A stretch of 64,000 nt of DNA from Amaricoccus solimangrovi (GTDB lineage: Bacteria; Pseudomonadota; Alphaproteobacteria; Rhodobacterales; Rhodobacteraceae): NCBI RefSeq assembly GCF_006385685.1, contig NZ_VFRP01000008.1, positions 1 to 64,000 of the forward strand. Reading direction: 5' to 3'. The position numbers and the translations under genes were made by a program. Of the stretch, positions 1 to 7,871 are shown piece after piece. Under the pieces are notes generated by a model that was not told the DNA's origin, did not search any database, and saw only the letters and a program-made list of their open reading frames with translations. Within the stretch, counting starts at the first letter, position 1, and the number at the start of each line of letters is the position of its first letter.

Positions 1-207
1 GTCGCGGTGATCGTCATCGAGATGGGGATGATCACGCCCCCCGTCGGGCTCAACGTCTTCGTCGTGAAGGGCGTCGCCACCGACGTGCCGATGGCCACGA
101 TCTTCCGGGGCGTCTTGCCCTTCCTGCTGGCGATGTTCATCGGGCTCCTGCTCATCATCGCCTTCCCCGCCATCGCGCTCCTCGTCCCGGACACGATGTT
201 CGGGTGA
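1..207 (+). CDS. TRAP transporter large permease (DctM family), C-terminal end only
   Basis: This is the last 68 codons of a gene that begins before the window. The peptide contains the motif MITPPVGLNVFVVKG followed by a long hydrophobic helix, which is the usual C-terminus of the 12-TM DctM/SiaM subunit of TRAP carriers. These use an ion gradient to import organic acids bound by a periplasmic DctP protein. It runs towards the minus-strand hexuronate operon, with only 40 bp between the two stop codons, and that operon has its own complete DctPQM set. This is therefore a second TRAP system, and its substrate cannot be told from this fragment. Confidence 0.85.
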   Translation, partial: VAVIVIEMGMITPPVGLNVFVVKGVATDVPMATIFRGVLPFLLAMFIGLLLIIAFPAIALLVPDTMFG

Positions 208-247
208 GCGTTGGTGCGCGGCGGTACGGGACCGGCGCGGAGGGCGG

Positions 248-1726
248 TCAGACGGTCGCGCCGATCTGCCAGGGCACGAATTCGTTGTCGCCGAGGCCGA
301 GATCCTCGCTCTTGGTCGGGCGGCCGGAGGCGGTCGAGAGGATCAGGTCCACGATCTCGCGCGCCTTCGTCTCCAGCGGAACGCCCGCGCTCAGCACGTC
401 GCCGCAGTTGAGATCCATGTCGTCGGGCATCGCATGGGCGAGGCGGTCGTTGGTCGCGAGCTTGATCGTCGGCGCGGGTTTGGAGCCGAAGGCGGAGCCC
501 CGGCCGGTGGTGAAGACGATAATCTGCGCGCCGCCCGCGATCTGGCCGGTGGCCGAGACCGGATCGTAGCCGGGCGTGTCCATGAAGTTCAGCCCCGGCG
601 TCCGGATCGGCTCGGCATAGTCGAGCACCGCCTCGAGCGGCGCGTTGCCGCCCTTCGCCACCGCGCCGAGCGATTTCTCGAGGATGGTGGTGAGCCCGCC
701 CGCCTTGTTGCCGGGCGAGGGATTGTTGTCGAGCGAGGCGCCGTTCTTCGCCGTGTATTCCTCCCACCAGCGGATGCGCTCGATGAGCTTCGCCGCGACC
801 TCGGGCGAGGCGGCGCGGTCGAGCAGCAGGCGTTCGGCGCCATAGATCTCCGGGGTTTCCGAGAGCACGGGCGAGGCGCCCTGGGCCGCGAGGATATCGG
901 AGGCGATGCCGAGGGCGGGATTCGCGGTGATGCCCGAGAACCCGTCCGAACCGCCGCATTGCAGCCCGATCCGGAGCGCGGAGGCGGGAGCGGTCTCGCG
1001 CTTCGCGTCGTTGAGCGCGGGCAGCATCCCGCGCACCCTCGCCTTGATCGCGTCGATGGTCTTGCGGGTGCCGCCGGTGTCCTGGATCGTCAGGCCGTGG
1101 AAGCGGGCGGCCTCCCCGAGGTCGCGCTTCATCCGGGCGATCTGCATCACCTCGCAGCCGAGCCCGACGAAGAGCGCGGCGCCCACGTTCGGATGCCCGG
1201 CGTGGCCCGCGAGCACGCGTTCGAGCGCGGCGAAGCCGGGGCCCTGGTCCGCCATGCCGCAGCCGGTGCCATGGGCGAAGGCCACGACGCCGTCGACGTT
1301 CGGGTAGTCGCGGAGCGCGCTTTCCATCCGCAGCTCCTCGGCGGCGCGGCGGATCACGGTGGCGGAGCAGTTCACGGTCGCGACGAGCGCGAGGAAGTTG
1401 CGCGTGCCGACCGAGCCGTCGGCGCGGCGGTAGCCCTGGAAGCTCAGCGCCGGCCCCCGGCGCGCGTCGAGCGCGGCGCGGGCCGCGTCGAGCCCCTGGC
1501 CGGGGTGGTAGTCGCGGGAATGCTCGCCGAATGCGCAGTTGTGGCTGTGCACATGCGCGCCCTCGGCGATGTCCTCGGTGGCATAGCCGATGGTCTGGCC
1601 GTATTTCACCACCCGCGCGCCCTTCGGGATCGGGGCGCGGGCGACCTTGTGTCCGGCCGGGGCCACGCCCTTCTCGGTCAGGATCGCGACCGTGTCCGAC
1701 GGATGCAGGATCAGGGGTTCAGGCAT
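248..1726 (-). CDS. uxaA: Altronate dehydratase (UxaA)
   Basis: Predicted to dehydrate D-altronate to 2-keto-3-deoxygluconate in the cytoplasm, the step after tagaturonate reduction in galacturonate breakdown. The 492 residues match the family length of about 495. An N-terminal SAF domain (about residues 1-100) is followed by the altronate/galactarate dehydratase core, with motifs such as GSVGTRNFLALV, HGTGCGM and QCGGSDGFSG. It is the last gene of the minus-strand uronate operon, and its ATG lies 8 bp inside the end of the reductase gene, implying translational coupling. The SAF domain and the core are both present in one chain, as in E. coli UxaA and unlike the split galactarate enzymes. 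A galactarate dehydratase is the main alternative, but uxaC and the reductase next door favour UxaA. Confidence 0.88.
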   Translation of the reverse strand: MPEPLILHPSDTVAILTEKGVAPAGHKVARAPIPKGARVVKYGQTIGYATEDIAEGAHVHSHNCAFGEHSRDYHPGQGLDAARAALDARRGPALSFQGYRRADGSVGTRNFLALVATVNCSATVIRRAAEELRMESALRDYPNVDGVVAFAHGTGCGMADQGPGFAALERVLAGHAGHPNVGAALFVGLGCEVMQIARMKRDLGEAARFHGLTIQDTGGTRKTIDAIKARVRGMLPALNDAKRETAPASALRIGLQCGGSDGFSGITANPALGIASDILAAQGASPVLSETPEIYGAERLLLDRAASPEVAAKLIERIRWWEEYTAKNGASLDNNPSPGNKAGGLTTILEKSLGAVAKGGNAPLEAVLDYAEPIRTPGLNFMDTPGYDPVSATGQIAGGAQIIVFTTGRGSAFGSKPAPTIKLATNDRLAHAMPDDMDLNCGDVLSAGVPLETKAREIVDLILSTASGRPTKSEDLGLGDNEFVPWQIGATV

Positions 1727-3161
1727 GGACGAGCCCCCCGGCCATCGCCCGTGCCCCCCGCGCGAGCAGCCCTTCGAGCGCGGCGGTCAGGTCGGCGGCG
1801 AAGCCCTGGTCCGAGGCGAGCGCGGGCGGGAACACCTCCGCCACGCCGAGATAACCCCGGACCGTCTCCGCCGGATCGTCGCGCCAGAGCGCGGCGAGCC
1901 TCGGCGCGAGCGGGTCCTTGACCTCGATCGGCTGGCCCTTCTCGTCGCGGCCGGAGGTGTAGCGGATCCAGGCGGCGACGGCGAGCGTCAGGCCCGGAAC
2001 GGGGCGGCCGGCGGCGCGGCTCTCGGCGATGGTGCCGAGGATGCGTTGCGGCAGTTTCTGGCTGCCGTCCATCGCGATCTGCCAGGTGCGGTGGCGGATG
2101 CCGGGATTGGCGTAGCGCGCGGCGAGCGCGTCGGCGTAGGCGCTGAGCTCCTCGCCCGGCGGCGGTGTCAGCGCGGGGATGATCTCGTCGCGCCAGAGGC
2201 TCCGCGCGAAGCCGGCGAGCACCGGATCGGCCACGGTCTCGGCGATGGTCTCGTGCCCGGCGAGATAGCCGAGATAGGCGAGCGAGGAATGGGTGCCGTT
2301 CAGCATCCGGAGCTTCATGTGCTCGAAGGGCGTCACATCCGCGACCATCTGCGCGCCGGCGGCGGCGAAATCGGGACGGGGGCCGGCGAAGTGATCCTCG
2401 ATCACCCATTGCCGGAACGGCTCGTGCATCACCGGCGCCTCGTCGCGGTACCCGGTGAGCTCTTCCACCCGGTCGAGATCGGCCGCGGTCGTGGCGGGAA
2501 CGATCCGGTCCACCATCGTAGCGGGGAAGGCGCCCTCGGTCTCGATCCAGGCGGCGAGGTCGGGGTCGATCAGCCGGGCGAGTTCGAGCGTCACCCCGCG
2601 CGCGACGCGGCCGTTCTCGGGCAGGTTGTCGCAGCAGAGCACGGTGAAGGGGGGACGACCCGCCGCCCGGCGCGCCGCGAGCGCGCGCACGAGAAAGCCC
2701 GGCGCGGAGCGCGGCAGCGGATCGGCGATGTCATGGACGATGTCGGGGTGGTCGCGGTTCAGCCGCCCGCTCGCCGGATTGTGGCAATAGCCCTTCTCGG
2801 TGACGGTGAGGCTGACGATGGCGACCTCGGGCGCCGCCATCGCGTCGAGCACGGCGCGGGGATCCTCCGGCGCCACGAGCACGCCCCGGAGCAGGGTGAC
2901 GACCTCGGCGCTCTCGCCCTCCGGCCCGAGCTCGACCGCCGTATAGGCCCAGCCCTGCGGCGCGAGCCGGTCGCGGGTGCCGGGCGATTGCAGCGAGACG
3001 CCGAGCACGCCCCAGTCCTCGCCCGATTTCCGAGCGGCCTCGGCGATGTAGATCGCGCCATGGGCGCGGAAGAAGGCGCCGAGGCCGAGATGGACGATCC
3101 GCGCCGGGGCGGGCGAGGGATCGCGGTGGAGCCTATCGTGCAAGCCAGCCTCCATCGACAT
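1719..3161 (-). CDS. Mannitol dehydrogenase family hexuronate reductase (tagaturonate/fructuronate reductase)
   Basis: NAD-dependent polyol dehydrogenase family protein of 480 residues, near the 483-486 of E. coli UxaB and UxuB. The N-terminal dinucleotide-binding stretch IVHLGLGAFFRAH resembles UxuB, although a Phe replaces the usual His of GAFHRAH. The C-terminal half carries the family signature KLRMLNGTHS. The neighbour uxaA uses altronate and no mannonate dehydratase (uxuA) is visible, so the operon logic calls for tagaturonate-to-altronate reduction, while the sequence looks more like fructuronate reductase. The start overlaps kduD by 29 bp; a second in-frame ATG lies at 3155. The exact substrate is left open. 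Confidence 0.8.
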   Translation of the reverse strand: MSMEAGLHDRLHRDPSPAPARIVHLGLGAFFRAHGAIYIAEAARKSGEDWGVLGVSLQSPGTRDRLAPQGWAYTAVELGPEGESAEVVTLLRGVLVAPEDPRAVLDAMAAPEVAIVSLTVTEKGYCHNPASGRLNRDHPDIVHDIADPLPRSAPGFLVRALAARRAAGRPPFTVLCCDNLPENGRVARGVTLELARLIDPDLAAWIETEGAFPATMVDRIVPATTAADLDRVEELTGYRDEAPVMHEPFRQWVIEDHFAGPRPDFAAAGAQMVADVTPFEHMKLRMLNGTHSSLAYLGYLAGHETIAETVADPVLAGFARSLWRDEIIPALTPPPGEELSAYADALAARYANPGIRHRTWQIAMDGSQKLPQRILGTIAESRAAGRPVPGLTLAVAAWIRYTSGRDEKGQPIEVKDPLAPRLAALWRDDPAETVRGYLGVAEVFPPALASDQGFAADLTAALEGLLARGARAMAGGLVHA

Positions 3162-3858
3162 TGAGGACCGCGCCGTTGATGTAGTCCGAGGCCGGGGCGG
3201 CGAGGAAGACCGCGGTCTGGCCGATGTCCTCGGCCCGGCCCCAGCGCCCGGCGGGGATGCGGTCGAGGATCGCCTTCGAGCGCTCCGGATCGGCGCGCAG
3301 CGCCTCGGTGTTGTTGGTCTCGATATAGCCCGGCGCGATCGCGTTCACATTGAGCCCCTTCGCCGCCCATTCGTTGGCGAGGAGCTTGGTGAGGCCCGCG
3401 ATCCCATGCTTGGACGCGGTATAGGAGGGCACGCGGATGCCGCCCTGGAAGGAGAGGAGCGAGGCGATGTTGACGATCTTGCCCATGCCCCGCGGCAGGG
3501 CGGCCTTCGCGAAGGCCTGGGCCGTGAAGAACGCCGCCTTGAGGTTCACGTCGATCACCGCGTCCCAGTCCTCTTCCGAGAACTCGACCGCGTCGGCGCG
3601 GCGGATGACGCCGGCGTTGTTGACGAGGATGTCGATCCGCTCCGCGGCGAAGACGTCGCGCGCGGCCATCGGATCGGCGAAGTCGAGCCTCAGCGACCGC
3701 CCCGAGCCCATCAGCGCCAGCGTCTCGTCGCAGTCGCGCCGGCCGGCGGCGATCACCTCGGCCCCGGCCCGGGCCATCGCCACCGCGATCGCCTGGCCGA
3801 TGCCGGTATTGGCGCCGGTGACGAGCGCGACCCGGCCTTCGAGCGAGAACGGATTCAT
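3133..3858 (-). CDS. kduD: 2-dehydro-3-deoxy-D-gluconate 5-dehydrogenase (KduD), SDR family
   Basis: Classical short-chain dehydrogenase of 241 residues that reduces 2,5-diketo-3-deoxygluconate to 2-keto-3-deoxygluconate. Visible motifs are TGANTGIGQA (cofactor loop), NNAG, the catalytic Ser in NIASLLSFQGG and the YTASKHG Tyr/Lys pair. The segment NIASLLSFQGGIRVPSYTAS and the C-terminus NGAVLNVDGGWLAR are characteristic of KduD. Its ATG overlaps the kduI stop in an ATGA, so the two enzymes are translationally coupled in pathway order. Together they show that unsaturated uronates, the products of polysaccharide lyases acting on pectin or similar polymers, are catabolised as well as simple hexuronates. 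Confidence 0.93.
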   Translation of the reverse strand: MNPFSLEGRVALVTGANTGIGQAIAVAMARAGAEVIAAGRRDCDETLALMGSGRSLRLDFADPMAARDVFAAERIDILVNNAGVIRRADAVEFSEEDWDAVIDVNLKAAFFTAQAFAKAALPRGMGKIVNIASLLSFQGGIRVPSYTASKHGIAGLTKLLANEWAAKGLNVNAIAPGYIETNNTEALRADPERSKAILDRIPAGRWGRAEDIGQTAVFLAAPASDYINGAVLNVDGGWLAR

Positions 3859-4679
3859 CGCAGATCCGCCGGCTGGATGAAGTCCATGTCGGTATAGTCG
3901 ATGTTGTCGCCCGCCATGGCCCAGATGAAGGTATAGCCGCCGATCCCGGCGCCGGAATGGATCGACCAGGTGGGCGAGATCACCGCCTGCTCGTTGGCGA
4001 CGAAGAGGTGGCGCGTCTCGGTCGGCTCGCCCATCAGGTGCAGCACGCGCGATTCCGGGGCCATGCCGTGGTAGAGATAGGCCTCCATCCGCCGGTCATG
4101 GACGTGGGAGGGGATGGTGTTCCAGACCGAGCCGTCCTCGAGCGTGGTATAGCCGAGCACGAGCTGGCAGCTTTCCATCACCAGCGGGTGGATGAACTGC
4201 CGGATCGTGCGCTTGTTGGAGGTCTCGACCGCGCCGGTCCTCATCTCCTTGGCCTCGGAGACGGTGACGAGCCGGCAGGGCAGGGCGCGGTGCGCGGGGC
4301 AGGAGGTGATGTAGAAGCGGCCCTCGCCGGAGAAGGTGACGGGGCCGGAGCCCATGCCGAGGTAGAGCACGTCGCCGTAGCCCATGTCCCAGCCCTGCCC
4401 GGCGGCCTCCACCCGGCCGGGGCCGCCGATGTTGACGATTCCCATCTCGCGGCGTTCGAGGAAGGTGGCCGTCCGCGTCTCCTCCACCTTGTCGAGCGTC
4501 AGGGACCCGCCTGCGGGGACCGCGGCGCCGACGGTGAAGCGGTCGTAATGGGTGTAGACGAGCCGGATCTCGCCCTCGGCGAACATGCCCTCCGTCAGGA
4601 AGTGGCGGCGGAGCGTCTCGGTATCCATGCCCTTCGCGTGATCGGGATGGATGGCGTGGCGGGTTTCGACGGAGAGCAT
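3855..4679 (-). CDS. kduI: 5-dehydro-4-deoxy-D-glucuronate isomerase (KduI)
   Basis: Cupin-fold, metal-dependent isomerase converting 4-deoxy-L-threo-5-hexosulose uronate to 2,5-diketo-3-deoxygluconate. The length of 274 residues is close to E. coli KduI (278). The N-terminus (ETRHAIHPDHAKGMDTETLR) and the metal-site region (IPSHVHDRRMEAYLYHG, with two His and a Glu) are typical, and HSGAGIGGYTFIWAM matches the conserved C-terminal block. It lies 10 bp after the kdgF-like gene and overlaps kduD by 4 bp. The step it catalyses is the entry point for unsaturated uronate monomers. I see no sign of damage. Confidence 0.94.
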   Translation of the reverse strand: MLSVETRHAIHPDHAKGMDTETLRRHFLTEGMFAEGEIRLVYTHYDRFTVGAAVPAGGSLTLDKVEETRTATFLERREMGIVNIGGPGRVEAAGQGWDMGYGDVLYLGMGSGPVTFSGEGRFYITSCPAHRALPCRLVTVSEAKEMRTGAVETSNKRTIRQFIHPLVMESCQLVLGYTTLEDGSVWNTIPSHVHDRRMEAYLYHGMAPESRVLHLMGEPTETRHLFVANEQAVISPTWSIHSGAGIGGYTFIWAMAGDNIDYTDMDFIQPADLR

Positions 4680-4689
4680 GGGGAACCTT

Positions 4690-4971
4690 TCAGAGGAAGT
4701 CGTCGCGGCGGGGGGTGAAGCTGTCGATCAGCTCCCCCGCTTCGAGGCAGAGGCAGCCGTGCTCGGCGCCCGAGGGGATGACGAAGGCGTCGCCGGGGCC
4801 GATCTCGAAGTCCCGGCCGTCGAGCGTGAAGCGGTAGCGGCCGGAGCGGACATAGGTGGATTGCACATGCGGGTGGCTGTGGAGCGCGCCCCGGTCGCCC
4901 GCCGCGAAGGCGAAGCGGACCAGCATGAGTTCGGGGGAGTGCGCGAGCACGGTCCGGACGGGATCGCTCAT
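4690..4971 (-). CDS. kdgF: Small cupin, KdgF-like uronate-linearising protein
   Basis: Single-domain cupin of 93 residues. The metal-binding motif GALHSHPHVQSTYVRSGRYR is followed by the second cupin motif GPGDAFVIPSGAEHGC, with the His positions expected for metal binding. KdgF proteins (about 105-115 residues) speed the ring opening of 4,5-unsaturated uronates to the linear ketone used by KduI, which is encoded just downstream. Position between the transporter and kduI, and the resemblance to KdgF around HSHPH-Q, support the call. The protein is somewhat short. Its ATG overlaps the dctM stop by 4 bp. Confidence 0.78.
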   Translation of the reverse strand: MSDPVRTVLAHSPELMLVRFAFAAGDRGALHSHPHVQSTYVRSGRYRFTLDGRDFEIGPGDAFVIPSGAEHGCLCLEAGELIDSFTPRRDDFL

Positions 4972-6248
4972 TTGAACAACGCGGGCAGCCAGAGGGAAAG
5001 GGCGGGGATGTAGGTGACCAGCATCAGGGTCGCGAACGCGGCGAAGTAGAAGGGCCAGATCGTGCGCATCGCCTGCCAGATCGAGATCCGCCCGACCGCG
5101 CAGCCGACGAAGAGCACCGCGCCCACCGGCGGCGTGCAGAGCCCGATGCCGAGGTTCAGGATCAGGATCACGCCGAAATGCACCGGATCGACGCCGAAGG
5201 CCTGCGCCACGGGAAGGAAGATCGGCGTCGTGATGATGATGAGCGGCGACATGTCCATGAAGGTGCCGAGGATCAGCAGCGTCGCGTTGATGAGCAGCAG
5301 GATCACGATCGGGTTGTCGGAGATCGACTGGAGCCCGTTCACCATCGCGGTCGGCACGCGCAGATAGGCGAGCAGCCAGCCGAAGCAGGCGGCGGTGCCG
5401 ATCACGAGCAGCACCATCGAGGTGGTGCGGACCGCGGCGATGGTCGCGTCGGTGAATTCGTGCCAGGGCAGCGTGCGGTAGACCAGCGCGGTGACGAGCA
5501 GCGCGTAGACGACCGCGACGTTGGCGCTCTCGGAGGCGGTGAAGAAGCCGGAGCGGACGCCGCCGAAGATGATCGCGACCAGGATCAGGCCGGGCACAGC
5601 CGAGAGGAAGAGCCGGCCGAGCGCCGCGAGGCCCGGGAAGGGCTCGGTCGGATAGCCGCGGCGCCGCGCGACGAACCAGGCGGCGGTCATCAGCGAGAGC
5701 GCGAGCAGCAGGCCCGGGATCACGCCCGCGGTGAAGAGATCGGCGATCGAGAGCCGGCCGCCCGCCGAGATCGAATAGATGATCATGTTGTGCGAAGGCG
5801 GGATCAGCAGCGCGATGATCGAGCCGACGACGGTGAGGTTCACCGCGTAGTCGACATCGTAGCCGCGCGCCTTCATCTGCGGCACCATCAGTCCGCCGAC
5901 CGCGCTCGCATCGGCCGCGGCCGAGCCCGAGACGCCGCCGAACATGACCGAGGCGAGCACGTTCACCTGGCCGAGGCCGCCCCTCAGATGGCCGACCATG
6001 GCACCCGCGAGGGCGACGAGCCGCCGGGCGATGTCGCCGCGCACCATCAGGTCGCCGGAATAGATGAAGAAGGGGATCGCCATCAGCGCGTAGACCGAGA
6101 CGCCGGAATTCAGGCGCTGGAACACGACGACGGGGGGCAGGCCGAGATAGAGCACGGTGGCGAAGCTCGACACGCCGAGGCAGAAGGCGACCGGCGTGCC
6201 GATCAGCAGCAGGAACACGAAGGTTCCGAAGAGTATCCAGAGTTCCAT
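4968..6248 (-). CDS. dctM: TRAP transporter large permease DctM (uronate operon)
   Basis: Twelve-helix integral membrane subunit of 426 residues that forms the transport channel of a TRAP carrier. The N-terminus (ILFGTFVFLLLIGTPVAFCL), the loop FGGVSGSAAADASAVGG and the C-terminal block LNLGIGLCTPPVGAVLFVGC are all conserved in the DctM family. It follows dctQ after one base and precedes the kdgF-like gene with a 4-bp overlap. Its place inside a uxa/kdu operon points to hexuronates or unsaturated uronates as substrate, which is an inference from context. The 5' end was chosen as the only ATG consistent with the family start. Confidence 0.93.
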   Translation of the reverse strand: MELWILFGTFVFLLLIGTPVAFCLGVSSFATVLYLGLPPVVVFQRLNSGVSVYALMAIPFFIYSGDLMVRGDIARRLVALAGAMVGHLRGGLGQVNVLASVMFGGVSGSAAADASAVGGLMVPQMKARGYDVDYAVNLTVVGSIIALLIPPSHNMIIYSISAGGRLSIADLFTAGVIPGLLLALSLMTAAWFVARRRGYPTEPFPGLAALGRLFLSAVPGLILVAIIFGGVRSGFFTASESANVAVVYALLVTALVYRTLPWHEFTDATIAAVRTTSMVLLVIGTAACFGWLLAYLRVPTAMVNGLQSISDNPIVILLLINATLLILGTFMDMSPLIIITTPIFLPVAQAFGVDPVHFGVILILNLGIGLCTPPVGAVLFVGCAVGRISIWQAMRTIWPFYFAAFATLMLVTYIPALSLWLPALFK

Positions 6249-6249
6249 G

Positions 6250-6804
6250 TCAGGCCCCCGTGCCGGTCTGTTCGGCCAGATCCTCGTCTTCCGGATCGAG
6301 GTCGCCGAAGCGCGCGGTCGGCAGGCCCGCGACGCGGCGCAGCACGCGCTCGGCGGAGAAGAGGATGATGAGCACGCCGCCGACCATCAGCGGCAGGAAG
6401 TCGTAGAAGCGCGAGATCCCGATGCCGGGCACCATGTCGCGCGCCGCCTTGGCGGCCAGCTGGGAGCCGTACCAGGTCATGCCGAAGCCGAAGGCCGCCA
6501 CGACGAAGTCGGAGATCGTGTGGAGCCAGGGCGCCACGCGGTCGGGCAGGAACACGAGGAGCACGTCGAAGGAGAGGTGATAGCCCTCGCGCAGGCCGAC
6601 GGCCGCGCCGAGGAAGATGAACCAGGCCATGATCATGACCGAGCTCGGCTCGGCCCATTGCAGGCTGTCGTTCAAGAAGTAGCGCACGAAGACCTGCGCG
6701 AAGATGATGACCGTCATCAGCACGAGCCCGATGCCCGCGATCCAGAGCGCGAGGCGCGCGATCCAGCCGGTGGCGAGGGCCAGGCCCTGCATCCTGTCCT
6801 GCAC
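6250..6804 (-). CDS. dctQ: TRAP transporter small permease DctQ (uronate operon)
   Basis: Four-helix membrane protein of 184 residues, the usual size for DctQ. The typical motif EPSSVMIMAWFIFLGAAVGL is present, followed by the REGYHLSFDVL segment. A GTG start at 6804 was preferred over an ATG at 6792 because a GGAAGGAG ribosome-binding site sits 7 bases upstream of the GTG. The gene follows dctP with a 59-bp gap that contains a strong hairpin (6830-6853). That arrangement could let the binding protein be made in excess over the membrane subunits. Confidence 0.9.
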   Translation of the reverse strand: MQDRMQGLALATGWIARLALWIAGIGLVLMTVIIFAQVFVRYFLNDSLQWAEPSSVMIMAWFIFLGAAVGLREGYHLSFDVLLVFLPDRVAPWLHTISDFVVAAFGFGMTWYGSQLAAKAARDMVPGIGISRFYDFLPLMVGGVLIILFSAERVLRRVAGLPTARFGDLDPEDEDLAEQTGTGA

Positions 6805-6829
6805 GTCATGACTCCTTCCTGGGGGGGAG

Positions 6830-6853
6830 GCCCGGCCGCGGGAACGGCCGGGC
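6830..6853 (-). promoter_or_regulatory. Intercistronic hairpin between dctP and dctQ
   Basis: A perfect 9-bp GC stem (GCCCGGCCG paired with CGGCCGGGC) around a 6-base loop lies 10 bp after the dctP stop and before the dctQ ribosome-binding site. There is no following U-run, so a 3'-end stabiliser or partial attenuator of the dctP message fits better than a full terminator. Similar stem-loops are known between binding-protein and permease genes of other transporters. Confidence 0.7.
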
Positions 6854-6863
6854 GAGCGGATGG

Positions 6864-7850
6864 TTACTCGGTTTCCTGAATGCGCTTCACCAGGTCCTTG
6901 GCCTCGGGCGTGGTGACGTATTTCTCGTAGACGGGGCCCATCGCATCGACGAATTCCTGCTTGTTCACGTCGGTGACGACCTGGACGCCGGCGGCCTCGA
7001 CCTTCTCCTCGGAGGCCTTCTCCTGCTGCGCCCAGAGGTCGCGCATCACGGGGACCGAGTTCTTCGCCGCCGTGCGCATGATCTCCTGGTCCTCGGCGCT
7101 GAGCTTGTCCCAGCTGACCTTCGACACCGCGAGGAGTTCGGGCACCATCAGGTGCTCGTCGAGCGTCAGGTACTTCGCGACCTCGTAATGGCCCGAGCTG
7201 TCGTAGGAGGGCCAGTTGTTCTCGGCCCCGTCGATGACGCCGGTCTGGATCGAGGAATAGACCTCGCCATAGGGCATCGGCGTCGCATTGGCGCCGAGCG
7301 CGGACATCATGTCGACGAAGACGTCGGACTGCATCACGCGGAACTTCATGCCCTTGAGATCGGCGACCGACTTGATCGGCTTCTCGGAATTGTAGAAGCT
7401 GCGCGAGCCGCCGTCGTAATAGGCGAGCACGACGAGGTCATGCGCGTCGAAATCCTGCGCGATCTCCTCGCCGATCGGCCCGTCCATCACATGGTGCATC
7501 TGCTCCTCGGACTTGAAGAGATAGGGCAGCGAGAGAAGCTGCGCGCTCGGCACCATGTCGTTGAACGAGCCGAAGCTGGCGCGCACCATGTCGATCACGC
7601 CGAACTGGGTCTGTTCGATCGTGTCCTTCTCCTCGCCGAGCTGCGAGGAGGGAAAGACCTGGATGCAGAGCCGGCCGCCGCTCTTCTCCTCGACCTCCTT
7701 GGCCATGGATTTCACGGCCTCGACGGTCGGATAGCCGTCGGGATGGGTGTCGGACGAGCGCAGCGTGATCTCGCAATCGGCCGCCGCCGCGGCCGAGACG
7801 AGCGCGGCCGAGGCGAGCAGCCCGGCGAGAGTGGTGTTCAGGAACTTCAT
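6864..7850 (-). CDS. dctP: TRAP transporter substrate-binding protein DctP (uronate operon)
   Basis: Periplasmic solute receptor of 328 residues with a cleavable signal peptide ([20 protein letters not shown], cut near AAAA-D). Family features are the early block [19 protein letters not shown], the substrate-contact region [16 protein letters not shown] with its conserved Arg, and the [10 protein letters not shown] segment. It is the second gene of the operon after uxaC (21-bp gap), with a GGAGGA ribosome-binding site close to the ATG. The operon context suggests galacturonate, glucuronate or a 4,5-unsaturated uronate as ligand; the sequence alone does not decide which. Confidence 0.93.
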   Translation of the reverse strand: MKFLNTTLAGLLASAALVSAAAAADCEITLRSSDTHPDGYPTVEAVKSMAKEVEEKSGGRLCIQVFPSSQLGEEKDTIEQTQFGVIDMVRASFGSFNDMVPSAQLLSLPYLFKSEEQMHHVMDGPIGEEIAQDFDAHDLVVLAYYDGGSRSFYNSEKPIKSVADLKGMKFRVMQSDVFVDMMSALGANATPMPYGEVYSSIQTGVIDGAENNWPSYDSSGHYEVAKYLTLDEHLMVPELLAVSKVSWDKLSAEDQEIMRTAAKNSVPVMRDLWAQQEKASEEKVEAAGVQVVTDVNKQEFVDAMGPVYEKYVTTPEAKDLVKRIQETE

Positions 7851-7871
7851 CTAATCCTCCCGATGCGAAGT

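Noticed and set aside
434-1921. Long opposite-strand frames over uxaA and many other genes
   Set aside because: Low-complexity Arg/Gly/Ala-rich translations with no motifs; shadow frames of GC-rich genes.
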